NCBI GenBank assembly: GCA_016699815.1
Contig: CP065012.1
Coordinates: forward strand, 2,108,001-2,172,000
DNA from: Chitinophagaceae bacterium
Lineage (GTDB): Bacteria; Bacteroidota; Bacteroidia; Chitinophagales; Chitinophagaceae
DNA length: 64,000 bases
Direction of reading: 5' to 3'
Positions 17,829 through 26,759 of this stretch are shown in pieces. The translations under genes were made by a program, and so were the position numbers. Each line of letters opens with the position of its first letter. The stretch's first letter is position 1. The notes beneath the pieces were generated by a model. The model was not told the DNA's origin. It saw only the letters and a list, made by a program, of their open reading frames with translations, and made no database searches.

Positions 17829-18461
17829 TCAGTCATCAACAAAACCCAATTTAATTGATTCGGACTTTTTAACTAAAATGTCAAGTTTAGATTTTAAGAT
17901 GAATAAGGATTTTGCTTTAATTGATTTGTCTTCAGCTATTATTGTTCTTGAAAACAATATGGGTGTACATCCTAAGCCATTATCAATAAAATCACTATAT
18001 CTATTTATTTGATATTTAGGGATGGAATCTGAGGTCGATATTAATAGTGTATCATAAATTAAATAACTCTCATTCGAAAATCTACTTTCTTTAGAAGTTG
18101 ACATAATAAATATGGCTTTTTGAAAGCAATAACCAGAAACATTACCTGTACTATCAATTTCTTTTACCTGACCAGTTGATTTTTCTTCCATAGAGAATTC
18201 TAAACGATTCCTTGTTGTTGAAATATATACTTTTCCTTTGTTGAAGTCGTAAAAACTACTTTGCAATGTATCAGCAGTATTGAATAGTAGTATTTGATTA
18301 TTGTCTATCAGAACAGTTCTTTCTTCAAATACTGTATCACTAGAATGTATTTTATATACATCATATTTCAATACCATATGGTTGACATTTGATTGTGCTT
18401 TTAAATTGGAAGATGACATTACAAAAAAGCACAACAATATTGTCTCATATAATTTTTTCAT
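17829..18461 (-). CDS. Secreted hypothetical protein (GLPGLI-like layout)
   Basis: 210 residues from ATG 18461, which begins the signal peptide MKKLYETILLCFFVMSSSNL; the longer frame start overlaps the upstream gene. The chain alternates beta-strand-like segments and ends in a Lys-rich helix. Layout (KYDVYK... early strand, central TSTGNVSGYCFQKAIF) recalls periplasmic GLPGLI-family proteins, but this is weak. It follows the stop of the truncated gene at 18476 by 14 bp. Confidence 0.6.
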   Translation of the reverse strand: MKKLYETILLCFFVMSSSNLKAQSNVNHMVLKYDVYKIHSSDTVFEERTVLIDNNQILLFNTADTLQSSFYDFNKGKVYISTTRNRLEFSMEEKSTGQVKEIDSTGNVSGYCFQKAIFIMSTSKESRFSNESYLIYDTLLISTSDSIPKYQINRYSDFIDNGLGCTPILFSRTIIAEDKSIKAKSLFILKSKLDILVKKSESIKLGFVDD

Positions 18462-18475
18462 TTTTAAATATTTAA

Positions 18476-19118
18476 TTAGACACATGCACCTCCGGCCATA
18501 CCTGCAAGTCCAGATTGGTAAGCGGCATCCTGTGCGGCTGCTGTTTCTGCCTGTGTTGGATTGTATCCATTTTCTAAATATTCATCATACGAAATAGCGA
18601 ACATGCAAATATCAATAATTGTTACACAATCCGGAAAATATGGTTTTTGATAATTTTCAAAAAATTGGTGGTATGGGTTTAATTGGTTCTGCTTTGCATC
18701 TAACCAATATTTACTACTACTTCTTGCAATTTCTAATGCTCCTAATAGGCAAAGCTGTTTAGTGGCGGTAAAAGATTTTGAAAGGATTTCTGATTTCAAT
18801 TTATTAAATTGTTTATTAATTTCATTGAAATCTTGAGATGAAATTGTTATGCTGACAATTTGTTTCAATATATCTTGTTCATACTCACTTTTATATGCAA
18901 AATGATTAGTTATATAATTCTTAAAATCATATATTCCCCTTTTATCAATGGCAAGTTTTGTATCGAAATAATTTAGTTCAACCCCTTCCATTTTTATTGA
19001 ATAAATTGCATATCTATATTGTTCTTTTGTCAAAAGTGCTAAATTATTGGTTTTCCCAACCTGATCAATTAAATAGCTGTGGATAGCTCCAGCATTATCA
19101 GATAATTTTGAGAGATTA
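18476..19118 (-). pseudogene. Helical protein gene, 5' end lost to IS
   Basis: About 213 codons remain; the reading frame enters directly from the IS end, so the original start is missing and is not found elsewhere in the window. The product is largely helical (LPGALEIARSSSKYWLDAKQ type composition) and ends in a short Gly/Ala/Cys tail (YQSGLAGMAGGACV). No family recognised. Like its neighbours, it pairs with a small secreted-protein gene. Confidence 0.55.
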
Positions 19119-19140
19119 TGTAAGCGTCCCCTTTTTTCGG

Positions 19141-20064
19141 TCAATCCAAAATTAGAGTTTTCTGTTCAGCTTTTTGTTTTTTTAATACTTTATCCACTAA
19201 CCGGCTCTCTTCAATTTGAAAAGGATTTCCGTTCGCCGTTTGTGGATAAAGCTTTTGTGCATATTTTGAACATTGGCACCATTTTTCAGCAAACATCAGA
19301 GGCGATTGATATTGTAGGGATTTGTGCGGCCTCTCTGTGTTGTAATCCTGTCTCCATTTCTCACAATGTTCCCTTACTTCTCTCATTGTTGTAAATATAT
19401 ATGCGTTTAATAATTCACGGCGTATGCTCCCGTTTTTTCTTTCAATAAAAGCATTCTGCATTGGACGACCTGGTTGTATAAACTGAAGTGTAATGTGTCG
19501 CTTACTGCACCACTCTTCTAATTTATGACTGATAAATTCAGGACCGTTATCCATCCTGATATTGGCAGGGCAACCCCGCTCTTGTACCAATCGCTCCAGC
19601 ACCCTTATTACTCTTAGAGTAGGCAATGAAGTGTCAGTTTCTATTGCCAGAGATTCCCTGTTAAAATCTTCCAATACATTAAACAGGCGTATTTTTCGGC
19701 CATCCTGTAAACTATCATTCATAAAGTCTATGCTCCACATTTGGTTAAAACTTGTGGGTAGTGTTAAGGGTTGCTTTATCCTTTCCGGTAAACGTGTTTT
19801 GGGCTTGCGCCTGATGTTTAAATTCATTTTCCTATATACACGCCTCACTCGCTTATGATTCCAACCATAGCCACGGTTGCGCAGTCGATAAAAGCTTTGC
19901 CAAAAGCCAATAACCGGATGCTTCTTCACAAGTCCTTCAAGGGCATCCTCTATCTGAGAATCATCTTTTGTTTTAGCTGTATATTGAAAACTGCTCCGTG
20001 GTAGCTTCACGATTTTGCAAGCCTTGCTAACACTACAATGTGCTTCTTCTATTAGTTGAAACAC
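19141..20064 (-). CDS. Transposase OrfB of IS type 1, copy A
   Basis: 307 residues with HTH_21 region (KACKIVKLPRSSFQY) and the DDE integrase core: WSIDFMNDSL, RMDNGPEFIS, NAFIERKNGSIRR. The annotated GTG start is arbitrary; the frame is open upstream to the A-run at the orfA end, so it is probably made as a fusion. Confidence 0.92.
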   Translation of the reverse strand: MFQLIEEAHCSVSKACKIVKLPRSSFQYTAKTKDDSQIEDALEGLVKKHPVIGFWQSFYRLRNRGYGWNHKRVRRVYRKMNLNIRRKPKTRLPERIKQPLTLPTSFNQMWSIDFMNDSLQDGRKIRLFNVLEDFNRESLAIETDTSLPTLRVIRVLERLVQERGCPANIRMDNGPEFISHKLEEWCSKRHITLQFIQPGRPMQNAFIERKNGSIRRELLNAYIFTTMREVREHCEKWRQDYNTERPHKSLQYQSPLMFAEKWCQCSKYAQKLYPQTANGNPFQIEESRLVDKVLKKQKAEQKTLILD

Positions 20065-20077
20065 AGCTTCTCTTTTG

Positions 20078-20353
20078 TCAGCAGGCGTTATAACTTTTTT
20101 CGATAAAACCTTTCATTGCCCGGTTCTCGAAAGTGAGCTCCGCTACTATTTTTTTGTACTGCGATAACTCCGCTTCCATTTCTTTTATGCGCTTTACATC
20201 ACTGGTTTCCATGCCGCCATATTTGGCTTTCCAGTTGTAAAAGGTAGCATCGCTAATACCCAACTCACGGCAAACATCCTTGGCAGGTATGCCGCTTTCC
20301 TGTTTCTTAATTGAAGCCACTATCTGGCTTTCGGTAAATCTTGTTCTTTTCAT
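20078..20353 (-). CDS. OrfA of IS type 1, copy A
   Basis: 91 residues from the ATG (MKRTRFTESQIVASIKKQES). Helix-turn-helix CRELGISDATFYNWKAKYGG followed by a coiled coil (MEAELSQYKKIVAELTFENR). Ends IEKSYNAC. Only six A residues precede GT at the overlap, putting orfB in the +1 rather than -1 frame. Confidence 0.92.
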   Translation of the reverse strand: MKRTRFTESQIVASIKKQESGIPAKDVCRELGISDATFYNWKAKYGGMETSDVKRIKEMEAELSQYKKIVAELTFENRAMKGFIEKSYNAC

Positions 20354-20420
20354 AATTGACAATTTTAAAATTAAAGATTATTCTCTAATTTCAAACTGCC
20401 GAAGATTGGGGACGCTTACA

Positions 20421-20696
20421 GTTCCATTTGAATACCAGAGCGGCATAAGCATCAAGGGCAAACACCGGGTGCATAAGATGGCAAACAAAAATTTAAAATC
20501 CTTGCTCCATCTGTGTGCCATATCAGCCATAAAATATGTGCAGGAAATAAAGGATTATTTTAACCGGAAAGTAGAAGAGGGTAAACATAAAATGAGCATC
20601 ATCAATGCTATCAGAAATAAACTTGTATTAAGGGCATTTGCAGTAGTTAGGAATGATAAACCGTTTGTGGAAAACACCTGTTTCACCGGTGAATAA
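20421..20696 (+). pseudogene. IS110/IS1111-family transposase, C-terminal fragment
   Basis: About 91 codons of the Transposase_20 region: EYQSGISIKGKHRVHKMANK, LLHLCAISAIKY, then KMSIINAIRNKLVLRAFAVV, ending ENTCFTGE. The N-terminal DEDD part is missing because IS copy A abuts it. IS110-type elements of the IS1111-attC group are known to insert into integron attC sites, and the fragment is next to a half attC-like site here. Confidence 0.8.
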
Positions 20697-20734
20697 AAAC
20701 ACAAAATTATATTTTTTTAGTCCATAGAAATCAG

Positions 20735-20820
20735 CCGGAACAATAGCCGAACAGAGAACCAAAAGTTGAAGAACGTATTCCGTCTGCCCGCATTTTTGCC
20801 AACCTGCCTGTTATATGCAT
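20735..20820 (-). repeat. attC-like site, right half only (6b)
   Basis: Only the body and right side remain: AAAAGTTGAAGAACG, CGTCTGCCCGCATTTTTGCC, right core GTTATATGCAT. The left half has been replaced by IS110/IS3 DNA. The right core matches the complement of site 7's left core over 10 bases. Confidence 0.7.
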
Positions 20821-21043
20821 ACTTGATTGGATTAAGAGCACTGTTTGTGATTGCAATAGCGAAAAAGGTTTGAATAAAATGTAATCGCTTTGCAGTCCCA
20901 TGCTCTCTGTCTGCCATGGTATAAAAGCGGCTTTGAAAATAGTTGCTGAATAGAGTTTCTGAAGCCACTGTTTAGATAATAATTTTAAGGTTTCCCTTTA
21001 CTGAAGCTCAACAAAATTGTTGATGACGCTGTTCAAAACAAGT
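20821..21043. other. Gene-poor mini-cassette
   Basis: About 220 bp between two matched cores (GTTATATGCA / TGCATATAAC). No ORF with a plausible start and family was found; a leftward frame through it also translates the attC body. Probably a decayed or non-coding cassette. Confidence 0.45.
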
Positions 21044-21247
21044 TGCATATAACGGTTGCGGCTTTGTGCAGGAGCGGCATTCGAAGACGGAACTTTCGAT
21101 TTACCACCAACCTAAGCAAAAACCGCTTGGGATTTTTCTAATTTAATTCTTTTGAGCAAAAAACAAGGGGTTTTTTGCGACAATCAAAGCTGAAACCTTG
21201 ATTTTAACCGTTAATCCGCTCTTGCACAAAACCGTTTGTTGGCGGTA
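21044..21247 (-). repeat. attC-like site 7
   Basis: 204 bp. Left core TGCATATAACG, arm CGGCTTTGTGCAGGAGCGG; right arm CCGCTCTTGCACAAAACCG, right core GTTGGCGGTA. Right core pairs for 10 bases with site 8's left core 2.7 kb away, across a five-gene operon. Confidence 0.85.
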
Positions 21248-21254
21248 GTGATTC

Positions 21255-21543
21255 TTAGTACAATACATCTCGAATGCTTTCAGTTCTGTCAAAAACTTTT
21301 TTTGCAAAGGGGCAAAGTGGTATGATTTTTAAATTGTTTTTTTCGTGCGTATTCAACGGATTGCATTACCAATTTCTTTCCATACCCTTTTCCTCCATAG
21401 ACTTCTTCAACACCTGTATGGTCAATTATAAATTTTGTTATACCTGCCCACGTGAAAGTCATTTCGCCTGCAAATGCTCCGTTTTCATAGATTACAAACC
21501 TTCCTTTTTTTCCGTTGTCTTCTCTTTCTATTTTTGTTTCCAT
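21255..21543 (-). CDS. GNAT-type N-acetyltransferase (YjdJ-like), frameshifted
   Basis: The frame starts METKIEREDNGKKGRFVIYE and has the short-GNAT signature DHTGVEEVYGGKGYGKKLV (acetyl-CoA loop GGKGYGKK). One surplus base in the T5 run at 21326-21330 shifts the frame; corrected, the end reads IPLCPFAKKVFDRTESIRDV, the normal C-terminus of this family, with stop at 21255. Uncorrected, it stops at 21289. It follows a YjdI-type ferredoxin by 3 bp, the same pairing as yjdI-yjdJ in enterobacteria. The substrate is unknown. Confidence 0.8.
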
Positions 21544-21546
21544 TTT

Positions 21547-21756
21547 TTAGTCTTTTTTGATGCTCAATGCTCCTGATGGACACTGGGCGACTTGTTCGAT
21601 TATTTCTTTGGTAGTGGCATTTTCGGGTTTTATCCAAGGTCGTTCTTTGGGGTTATAGACTTTGGGCAATGTTTTTGCGCAAATACCGGAATGGATACAC
21701 TTTTCGGGTTTCCATAAAATGGTAATTTCTCCGTTAGAATATTCTTTCGTTTTCAT
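21547..21756 (-). CDS. (4Fe-4S) mono-cluster ferredoxin-like protein (YjdI family)
   Basis: 69 residues. One cluster motif split as CIHSGICAKTLPKVY plus the distal QCPSGALS, typical of Fer4_19 proteins. Small cytoplasmic electron carrier or iron-sulphur protein of unknown partner. Tightly coupled (3-bp gaps) to the acetyltransferase downstream and the TMEM175-type channel upstream. Confidence 0.88.
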   Translation of the reverse strand: MKTKEYSNGEITILWKPEKCIHSGICAKTLPKVYNPKERPWIKPENATTKEIIEQVAQCPSGALSIKKD

Positions 21757-21759
21757 CGT

Positions 21760-22335
21760 TTAAGGTTTTAAATTTTTCTCAATTCTTGTGTCCGGGACTA
21801 TCCAAATTATAGCTACTATGAATAAAATTCCCACGCTGATGATGGGTGTAAAAAATGAAATGATGATTCCTGCAAGGTATAAAATTATGGAAAGATTCTC
21901 CTTTTTTGTATTTACAACGGCTGTGCCAATTTTCGAATCTTTTCCCTCGTTTTTTAAAATGGCTTTCATTAAAAAGGCATAAGCCACGGCACACAATAAA
22001 AGATTAATTCCATAGAGGGCTACCGGGTTTTGGGCAAAATGGTTTTCTCCCATCCAAGCGGTTGTAAACGGGATGAGGGATAGCATAAACAACAGACTTA
22101 AATTTGCCCACAAAATAGCTCCGTTCACTTTTTCCGTTGCCTGAAATAAATGATGGTGATTATTCCAATAGATGCCGACATAAATAAAACTAAGTAGGTA
22201 AGAGATGAACTTTGGAATCAAAGGTTTTAACGCATCAAAGCTTGAAACTTCCGGTACGGATAGTTCCAATACCATTATGGTGATGATGATGGCCAAAACG
22301 CCATCGCTAAATGCTTCCAATCTTCCTGTTTTCAT
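21760..22335 (-). CDS. TMEM175-family (DUF1211) membrane protein, putative K+ channel
   Basis: 191 residues with six hydrophobic helices. It opens with RLEAFSDGVLAIIITIMVLE, containing the FSDGV signature of TMEM175 channels in helix 1. Bacterial members of this family conduct K+ weakly selectively. Inner membrane. Part of a leftward operon with a Crp-type regulator and pirin. Confidence 0.9.
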   Translation of the reverse strand: MKTGRLEAFSDGVLAIIITIMVLELSVPEVSSFDALKPLIPKFISYLLSFIYVGIYWNNHHHLFQATEKVNGAILWANLSLLFMLSLIPFTTAWMGENHFAQNPVALYGINLLLCAVAYAFLMKAILKNEGKDSKIGTAVVNTKKENLSIILYLAGIIISFFTPIISVGILFIVAIIWIVPDTRIEKNLKP

Positions 22336-22384
22336 CTTGTTTATTTTAAAAATGGCTTTCGGCCGAGGTCGAAAGCCATATAGG

Positions 22385-23263
22385 TTAATCTTCTAAATAA
22401 CCAAATTTTCCGTTGTTGAAATCATTGAAGGCTTCAATCAACTCTTGTTTGGTGTTCATTACAAAAGGACCGTGTGCGGCAATAGGTTCATTGATGGGTT
22501 CGCCACTCAATACCAAAACAACGGCATCATCGGTTGCTTCGATTTCAAAAGTTTCTCCATCATTTGCCATAAGTGCCAAATGGTCTGTTGGCGTTTCTTC
22601 CATACCATTGACTTTAATATTCCCTTCCAAAACAAGTAAAGCCGTGTTGTAGTTGGCAGGAAACTCAAAAGTTGCTTTGCCGCCTTTGTTTAATTTGGAG
22701 TTGAACATATGTATTGGCGTGAAAGTTGAGGCCGAACCTTTGGTTCCTTTGTATTCGCCAGCAATCACTTCAATAACACCGGCTTTGTTTTCCAATTCAT
22801 AGCGTTTGATATCAGCATATTTTATGGCTTGATACTTTGGTGCGCTCGTTTTGTCTTTTTTGGGCAAGTTGACCCAAAGTTGCACCATTTGAAAATCGCC
22901 CCCTTTTTTGCTCCATTCTTCTTCATGGTATTCTTTGTGAAGCACACCACTTGCAGCTGTCATCCATTGAATATCGCCCCTATCAATAATTCCACCGCCA
23001 CCGCTGCTGTCGTGGTGTTGCACCTTGCCCTTGTATGCAATAGTTACGGTTTCAAAGCCTTTGTGCGGATGAACGCCTACGCCTTTTGGTTTGTCCGATG
23101 GTGGAAAGTTATAAGTTGAATTATAGTCCAACATAATAAAAGGATCCATACGCTGCATATCCATTCTATATCCGCTTGGGATAAAATTGTGCACTCGAAA
23201 ACCATCTCCAACAAAATGGGGCTCTCTTGGGCTTGCTACTAATTCTACTGTTTTTGTTTTCAT
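22385..23263 (-). CDS. Pirin family protein
   Basis: 292 residues, full length. Two cupin halves: the first has GVGVHPHKGFETVTIAYKG and QHHDSSGGGGIIDRGDIQWM (metal ligands His-x-His, Glu/His), then ASGVLHKEYH; the second ends FVMNTKQELIEAFNDFNNG. Pirins bind iron and some act as quercetin dioxygenases or redox-dependent co-regulators. It is followed by the TMEM175 gene and preceded by a Crp/Fnr gene. Confidence 0.93.
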   Translation of the reverse strand: MKTKTVELVASPREPHFVGDGFRVHNFIPSGYRMDMQRMDPFIMLDYNSTYNFPPSDKPKGVGVHPHKGFETVTIAYKGKVQHHDSSGGGGIIDRGDIQWMTAASGVLHKEYHEEEWSKKGGDFQMVQLWVNLPKKDKTSAPKYQAIKYADIKRYELENKAGVIEVIAGEYKGTKGSASTFTPIHMFNSKLNKGGKATFEFPANYNTALLVLEGNIKVNGMEETPTDHLALMANDGETFEIEATDDAVVLVLSGEPINEPIAAHGPFVMNTKQELIEAFNDFNNGKFGYLED

Positions 23264-23331
23264 AATCTCAAATTTTTATAGTGTAAAATTAGTCTCAAAG
23301 CAGCATTTGTGCATTGATGTATGGTAAGAAA

Positions 23332-23924
23332 CTAATTTTTAAAATTTTTTTGTGCCAATTCCTTCCGCACACGACTTAAACTTTCTGGTGTAATCCCCAA
23401 ATAAGAAGCGACCATTGTTTGTGGCACCCTCAACAGAATATCAGGGTACATTTTTATGAATTGTAAATATCTATCTTCCGCCGTAGCGCTCAATAATAAA
23501 TTTACTCTGTTCTGCAAATGACGAATATGGTTGTGAAGCAATTTATTGTTGAAATCTGAAAAGGAAGGGATTTTTCTGAAAGCAAATGAATAAATTCCTC
23601 ATTTATCATTGCTGCTTTGCTATCTTCCAATGCTTGGATATAATAAGCAGATGGTTGGTTGAAATAGGTGCTTTCCCTATTGGTTACAAACCAATTTTCG
23701 GGCGCAAAAGTCAGGATATGTTCCCTGCCTTTTTCATCAATTGAATATTGTCGCAAAAGTCCTTTTTCCACAAAAAAAGTATGTGTGCAATGTTCATTTT
23801 CACGAAGTAGGAATTGGTCTTTTTTAAATGTTTTTGTGGTGCAGTTTTCAACTATTGACGAAATTTCTTTTTCATCAATGTCAAGATTTGAGGTCAGATA
23901 TGTTTTTAAGTTGAAACTGTTCAT
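23332..23924 (-). CDS. Crp/Fnr-type transcriptional regulator, frameshifted
   Basis: The N-terminal cNMP-binding beta-roll (QFLLRENEHCTHTFFVEKGLLRQY ... ENWFVTNRESTY region) is in one frame from 23924; the C-terminal winged helix (RVPQTMVASYLGITPESLSR) is in another ending at 23332. Adding one A to the A5 run opposite 23571-23575 restores a continuous chain (SEKIPSFSDFNNKLLHNHIR). About 197 residues if corrected. First gene of the operon with pirin, so probably its regulator. Confidence 0.85.
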
Positions 23925-23950
23925 TTTTGCTCGGAATGTTGTTTATCATT

Positions 23951-24086
23951 ACCGCCAACGGTTTGGGTATTTGCGAAGGCACGGCATTTGAAAACCGTCA
24001 GCCGAATATATGCACAAAAGTTGATAGTGGCACAAATGGTCAATTACTTTCGTCAGCCGTGCTTTTGCAAATACCTTGTTAGCGGC
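23951..24086 (-). repeat. attC-like site 8
   Basis: 136 bp, short class. Left core ACCGCCAACG, arm GGTATTTGCGAAGGCACGG; right arm CCGTGCTTTTGCAAATACC, right core GTTAGCGGC. The arms are a nearly perfect inverted repeat. The right core matches site 9 across a 4-kb cassette. Confidence 0.88.
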
Positions 24087-24165
24087 TGGCGTTTGGGTCT
24101 TCAGATGTCAAATTTATCACTGTAATCTGTGTATTTGAAAAACCATTTATGAGGTTTGGGTTTAC

Positions 24166-24602
24166 CTATTTCTTGATTTTTGATATTGTCTTACCAACTG
24201 ATTTAGTTGGCTTGTCCATATCATTTATCGCAAAGTCAATTGCTTCTTTAATTAAATCTTTCACTTTTTGGTTTCTATAATCACTCGTCTTTTTTATGTC
24301 TATGTGTCTGATTAAATTGCCTGTACCTGTTAAGAGTTTGTTTGGGTTTTTCAAGAGAGTCCCTTTGTTAAACCCCAAGTTTAGGTGATTTGTATAAATA
24401 GGTAACATACAAAAAGCGTCAGATAACTTTTCAGATACTGAATAAACTGCTGTCAAGGCGTGAGTGTGATACACTAATTCATTACTATCTGGATACAGTT
24501 CCAAGATAAATTGTCGCAAGTCACGAAACAAGTCAATGACATCTGGGTTTTAAAGTCCAACAAGAATTGAAAGTCGGGGTGTATTGGTCTTGATTTTGTC
24601 AT
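24166..24602 (-). CDS. DUF1801 (YdhG-like) protein, frameshifted
   Basis: Start ATG 24602 overlaps the stop of the VOC gene (ATGA). The opening MTKSRPIHPDFQFLLDFK and the later DVIDLFRDLRQFILELYPDS are in different frames; the break is near 24545-24552 (CCCAAAATTT-type run). The rest (HTHALTAVYSVSEKLSDAFC ... GNLIRHIDIKKTSDYRN) is a standard DUF1801 domain. About 145 residues when joined. Function of the family is poorly known; cytoplasmic. Confidence 0.8.
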
Positions 24603-24982
24603 CCTGCTGAATTATCGTATTGCATTGCACAAATCAGGTTTCCTTCCGTGTCCAAAAACTTTGCAATGTAACCAACATAAGGAATAGCAGTCTTTGGCAT
24701 TAAAACTTGCCCGTTATTTCTTTTTACTTTTTCAATTGTTTGGTCAATACTTTCAACACCAATGGTACATTCCAATCCGATTATTTTGTCAGGAATTGGG
24801 GAATATCTCCTTGATTGTAAAGCTCCAATTAATTCTCCATTTTCGGTTTTGTCGGCTTTGATTTGAAAAAAGTCGGATTGTCCGTAAGAATTGAAGCCCC
24901 AATCAAATACTTTGTCATAAAATATTTTTGCCCGTTCCATATCATCAATATGAATAGCAAAATGTGTCATTTTATTTTTCAT
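24599..24982 (-). CDS. VOC / glyoxalase-fold protein
   Basis: 127 residues from ATG 24982 (an upstream frame start lacks a good context). One vicinal-oxygen-chelate module: MTHFAIHIDDMERAKIFYDK, FFQIKADKTENGELIGALQS, ending FLDTEGNLICAMQYD. Metal-dependent enzyme or small-molecule binder; substrate unknown. Translationally coupled to the DUF1801 gene. Confidence 0.88.
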   Translation of the reverse strand: MKNKMTHFAIHIDDMERAKIFYDKVFDWGFNSYGQSDFFQIKADKTENGELIGALQSRRYSPIPDKIIGLECTIGVESIDQTIEKVKRNNGQVLMPKTAIPYVGYIAKFLDTEGNLICAMQYDNSAG

Positions 24983-25012
24983 TTTATTAAATTTAATTGT
25001 TATCAAGTTGGC

Positions 25013-25546
25013 TTAAATTACTACATCGTGTATCATAGCTACTCTGTTTTTGAGTTTGAAAGTTTTGATTATTTGCCATTGCTCTCCGTCAATTTGCTCA
25101 ATCAATGAAATAGTCTTAAAGTTAAACTTTGAAGGCAATGGCATGGTTTTTATCGTTTCAAAATCCAAATTAGAGCAGCTTGAATTTCTTGGGTGCATTA
25201 AAGTAATGTGTGGAATTTGTACTTGTAAGTTATTTTGCGTTCCACTCAAAATCATTTTTCTTAAAACATTAAATTCTAAATTGTCCCCTATTGACGGTAG
25301 CAAGATACCTTTTCCATTGTTAAATAGCGTTGGTAGCCCAAATTGAATATTAAATGGTGGCTGTTCTAAATTTTCTAAATTTTCAATCACTTTATCCAAA
25401 TCCTGTATTTCATTTTCCCTGCAAATTGTAACGTGACACTTGATAAGCTTTTTTTGCAAAGGATTGTACTTATCTCGGATTGCTTCTATTTGTTTGGCTT
25501 CTGTCTCCTCAACAAATAATGTCAATTGTCTGCGAATATTATTCAT
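25013..25546 (-). CDS. 2'-5' RNA ligase / 2H phosphoesterase family protein
   Basis: About 177 residues; ATG 25546 (MNNIRRQLTLFVEETEAKQI) is preferred, an ATG four codons upstream is possible. Two HxT motifs, KCHVTICR and IPHITLMHPR, are placed as in the 2H superfamily, whose members act on cyclic or 2'-5' phosphodiester bonds in RNA. Same direction as, and 30 bp upstream of, the VOC gene. Confidence 0.85.
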   Translation of the reverse strand: MNNIRRQLTLFVEETEAKQIEAIRDKYNPLQKKLIKCHVTICRENEIQDLDKVIENLENLEQPPFNIQFGLPTLFNNGKGILLPSIGDNLEFNVLRKMILSGTQNNLQVQIPHITLMHPRNSSCSNLDFETIKTMPLPSKFNFKTISLIEQIDGEQWQIIKTFKLKNRVAMIHDVVI

Positions 25547-25566
25547 ACCTGAATGCATATTTTCAT

Positions 25567-26232
25567 CTACTTTGTAAGAGTTTTTATTGTCATTTTTCCT
25601 TTAAATACTATCCAAAATGCAAAACATAGTTCACCCAAAACCATTGGTATGGCTAGTATGTTTTCTAATAGATTAGCGGTATCATACTTTCCAGGAACAA
25701 ATATTTTCATTGAATTGGTTGCCAAATAAGAAATTCCAGCTATTAACATCAGATACCAAATAAATTTGGGTATATACTGATGTTTTTTCAATATTAATGC
25801 CAATAGAATTAAGTGAATTCCAAATAATATTAATCCTATTGACCAGGTGTATAAAAAGTACTCAAAATTTTGATTTATCTCCAGGCCATGTTTGTTTGAC
25901 AGTTCAATATTATTTTTCAAAAAAATGATGGCTCTGAAAAATATAACGGTATAGAGAAATCTTAGTAAGGATGTTATAAATGCAAGTTGTGGGTTTTCCT
26001 TCTTGAACAATTTAAAAATTGTCCACGATATCAAAAAATCAAGTAAAACAATACAGATGAAACCAATTACCATCCACATATATAGTTCTTGATTTCCCAA
26101 AAAGTCAGCTTGTACAAGATCTGGTGAATTGGGCTTGTAAAATTTCGTAAAAACATATCCATACGAAAACCCGGCTAATATTGCCATCAATATGAGTGAA
26201 TAGCCGGTTATCATTGATAATACTCTGTTCAT
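25567..26232 (-). CDS. DUF4386-type multi-pass membrane protein
   Basis: 221 residues, six to seven hydrophobic helices. The sequence GLILFGIHLILLALIL ... QYIPKFIWYLMLIAGISYL is typical of DUF4386 proteins. Inner membrane; molecular role unknown. 2 bp downstream of the lipoprotein gene, so co-transcribed. Confidence 0.75.
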   Translation of the reverse strand: MNRVLSMITGYSLILMAILAGFSYGYVFTKFYKPNSPDLVQADFLGNQELYMWMVIGFICIVLLDFLISWTIFKLFKKENPQLAFITSLLRFLYTVIFFRAIIFLKNNIELSNKHGLEINQNFEYFLYTWSIGLILFGIHLILLALILKKHQYIPKFIWYLMLIAGISYLATNSMKIFVPGKYDTANLLENILAIPMVLGELCFAFWIVFKGKMTIKTLTK

Positions 26233-26234
26233 TA

Positions 26235-26720
26235 TTAACGTAAGGTTTCTATCCGTTCTTTTAACTGAGATGATAAATTGTATTTTTTAATCAGTATTTC
26301 TTTTGCGTCTTTACAATAGGTTGATGCTTGACCTCCAATCCATTGTTCGTACCCGAAAGTTTTAATGGTTGCAAAAGGAATCCAAACTTTGTCTTTATCG
26401 TTTTTTTCTTGTATTTGAAACTCGCCACACAAAAGGTACATTTTTTCATTGTTGGGGGTTACTGTGTATGCCAATTTAACGTCACGAAAATTAATGGATG
26501 AATTGGGCCTGGTTTTATGGAAATCTGATGCCGAGGCATTAATTAAAAATTGAACTATTGAATCAATTTGCATTTCGGATGATTCGCTTTTCACTAATTC
26601 AGTTTTAAATTCGGTGTTTGAGGTTTGTGTAGTCTGCGCTGGTGGATTGCTTGTTTTACATGAAATTAACAAGATTGCTGATAGCATTAGCATAATTTTT
26701 ATTACACTTATTATCTTCAT
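26235..26720 (-). CDS. Lipoprotein of unknown function
   Basis: 161 residues with a lipoprotein signal (IMLMLSAILLISC) and a Thr/Ser-rich linker. The folded part (VQFLINASASDFHKTRP ... LLCGEFQIQEKNDKDKVWI ... YCKDAKEILIKKYNLSSQLK) is not one I recognise. Sits between the sigma-linked membrane protein and the DUF4386 gene. Confidence 0.65.
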   Translation of the reverse strand: MKIISVIKIMLMLSAILLISCKTSNPPAQTTQTSNTEFKTELVKSESSEMQIDSIVQFLINASASDFHKTRPNSSINFRDVKLAYTVTPNNEKMYLLCGEFQIQEKNDKDKVWIPFATIKTFGYEQWIGGQASTYCKDAKEILIKKYNLSSQLKERIETLR

Positions 26721-26759
26721 TGTTTATAATTTAAAGTTTGAATTTTCTTTTAATGCTTT

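Larger units (their letters stand above)
19119..20420 (-). mobile_element. IS3-family insertion sequence, type 1, copy A (1302 bp)
   Basis: Ends TGTAAGCGTCCCC inverted on both sides. Complete orfA and orfB. It differs from copies B and C by at least one residue (Thr for Lys in RRKPKxRLPE of OrfB). Flanks GAGATTA and GTTCCAT share no direct repeat, so this copy has probably recombined: its left side carries a truncated cassette gene, its right side an IS110 fragment. Confidence 0.95.

Noticed and set aside
17605..18012. Rightward ORF starting MAAFENRQTEPKPNR, with a near copy at 44628-44828
   Set aside because: Both are translations of the bodies of attC-like sites 6 and 16; similarity reflects the DNA element, not a protein family. 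No start context and they run against the cargo.
20717..20968. Leftward ORF with NSALNPIKYAYN, resembling a GPCR helix-7 motif
   Set aside because: Chance similarity in a short frame that overlaps an attC half-site; no other helix or family feature.
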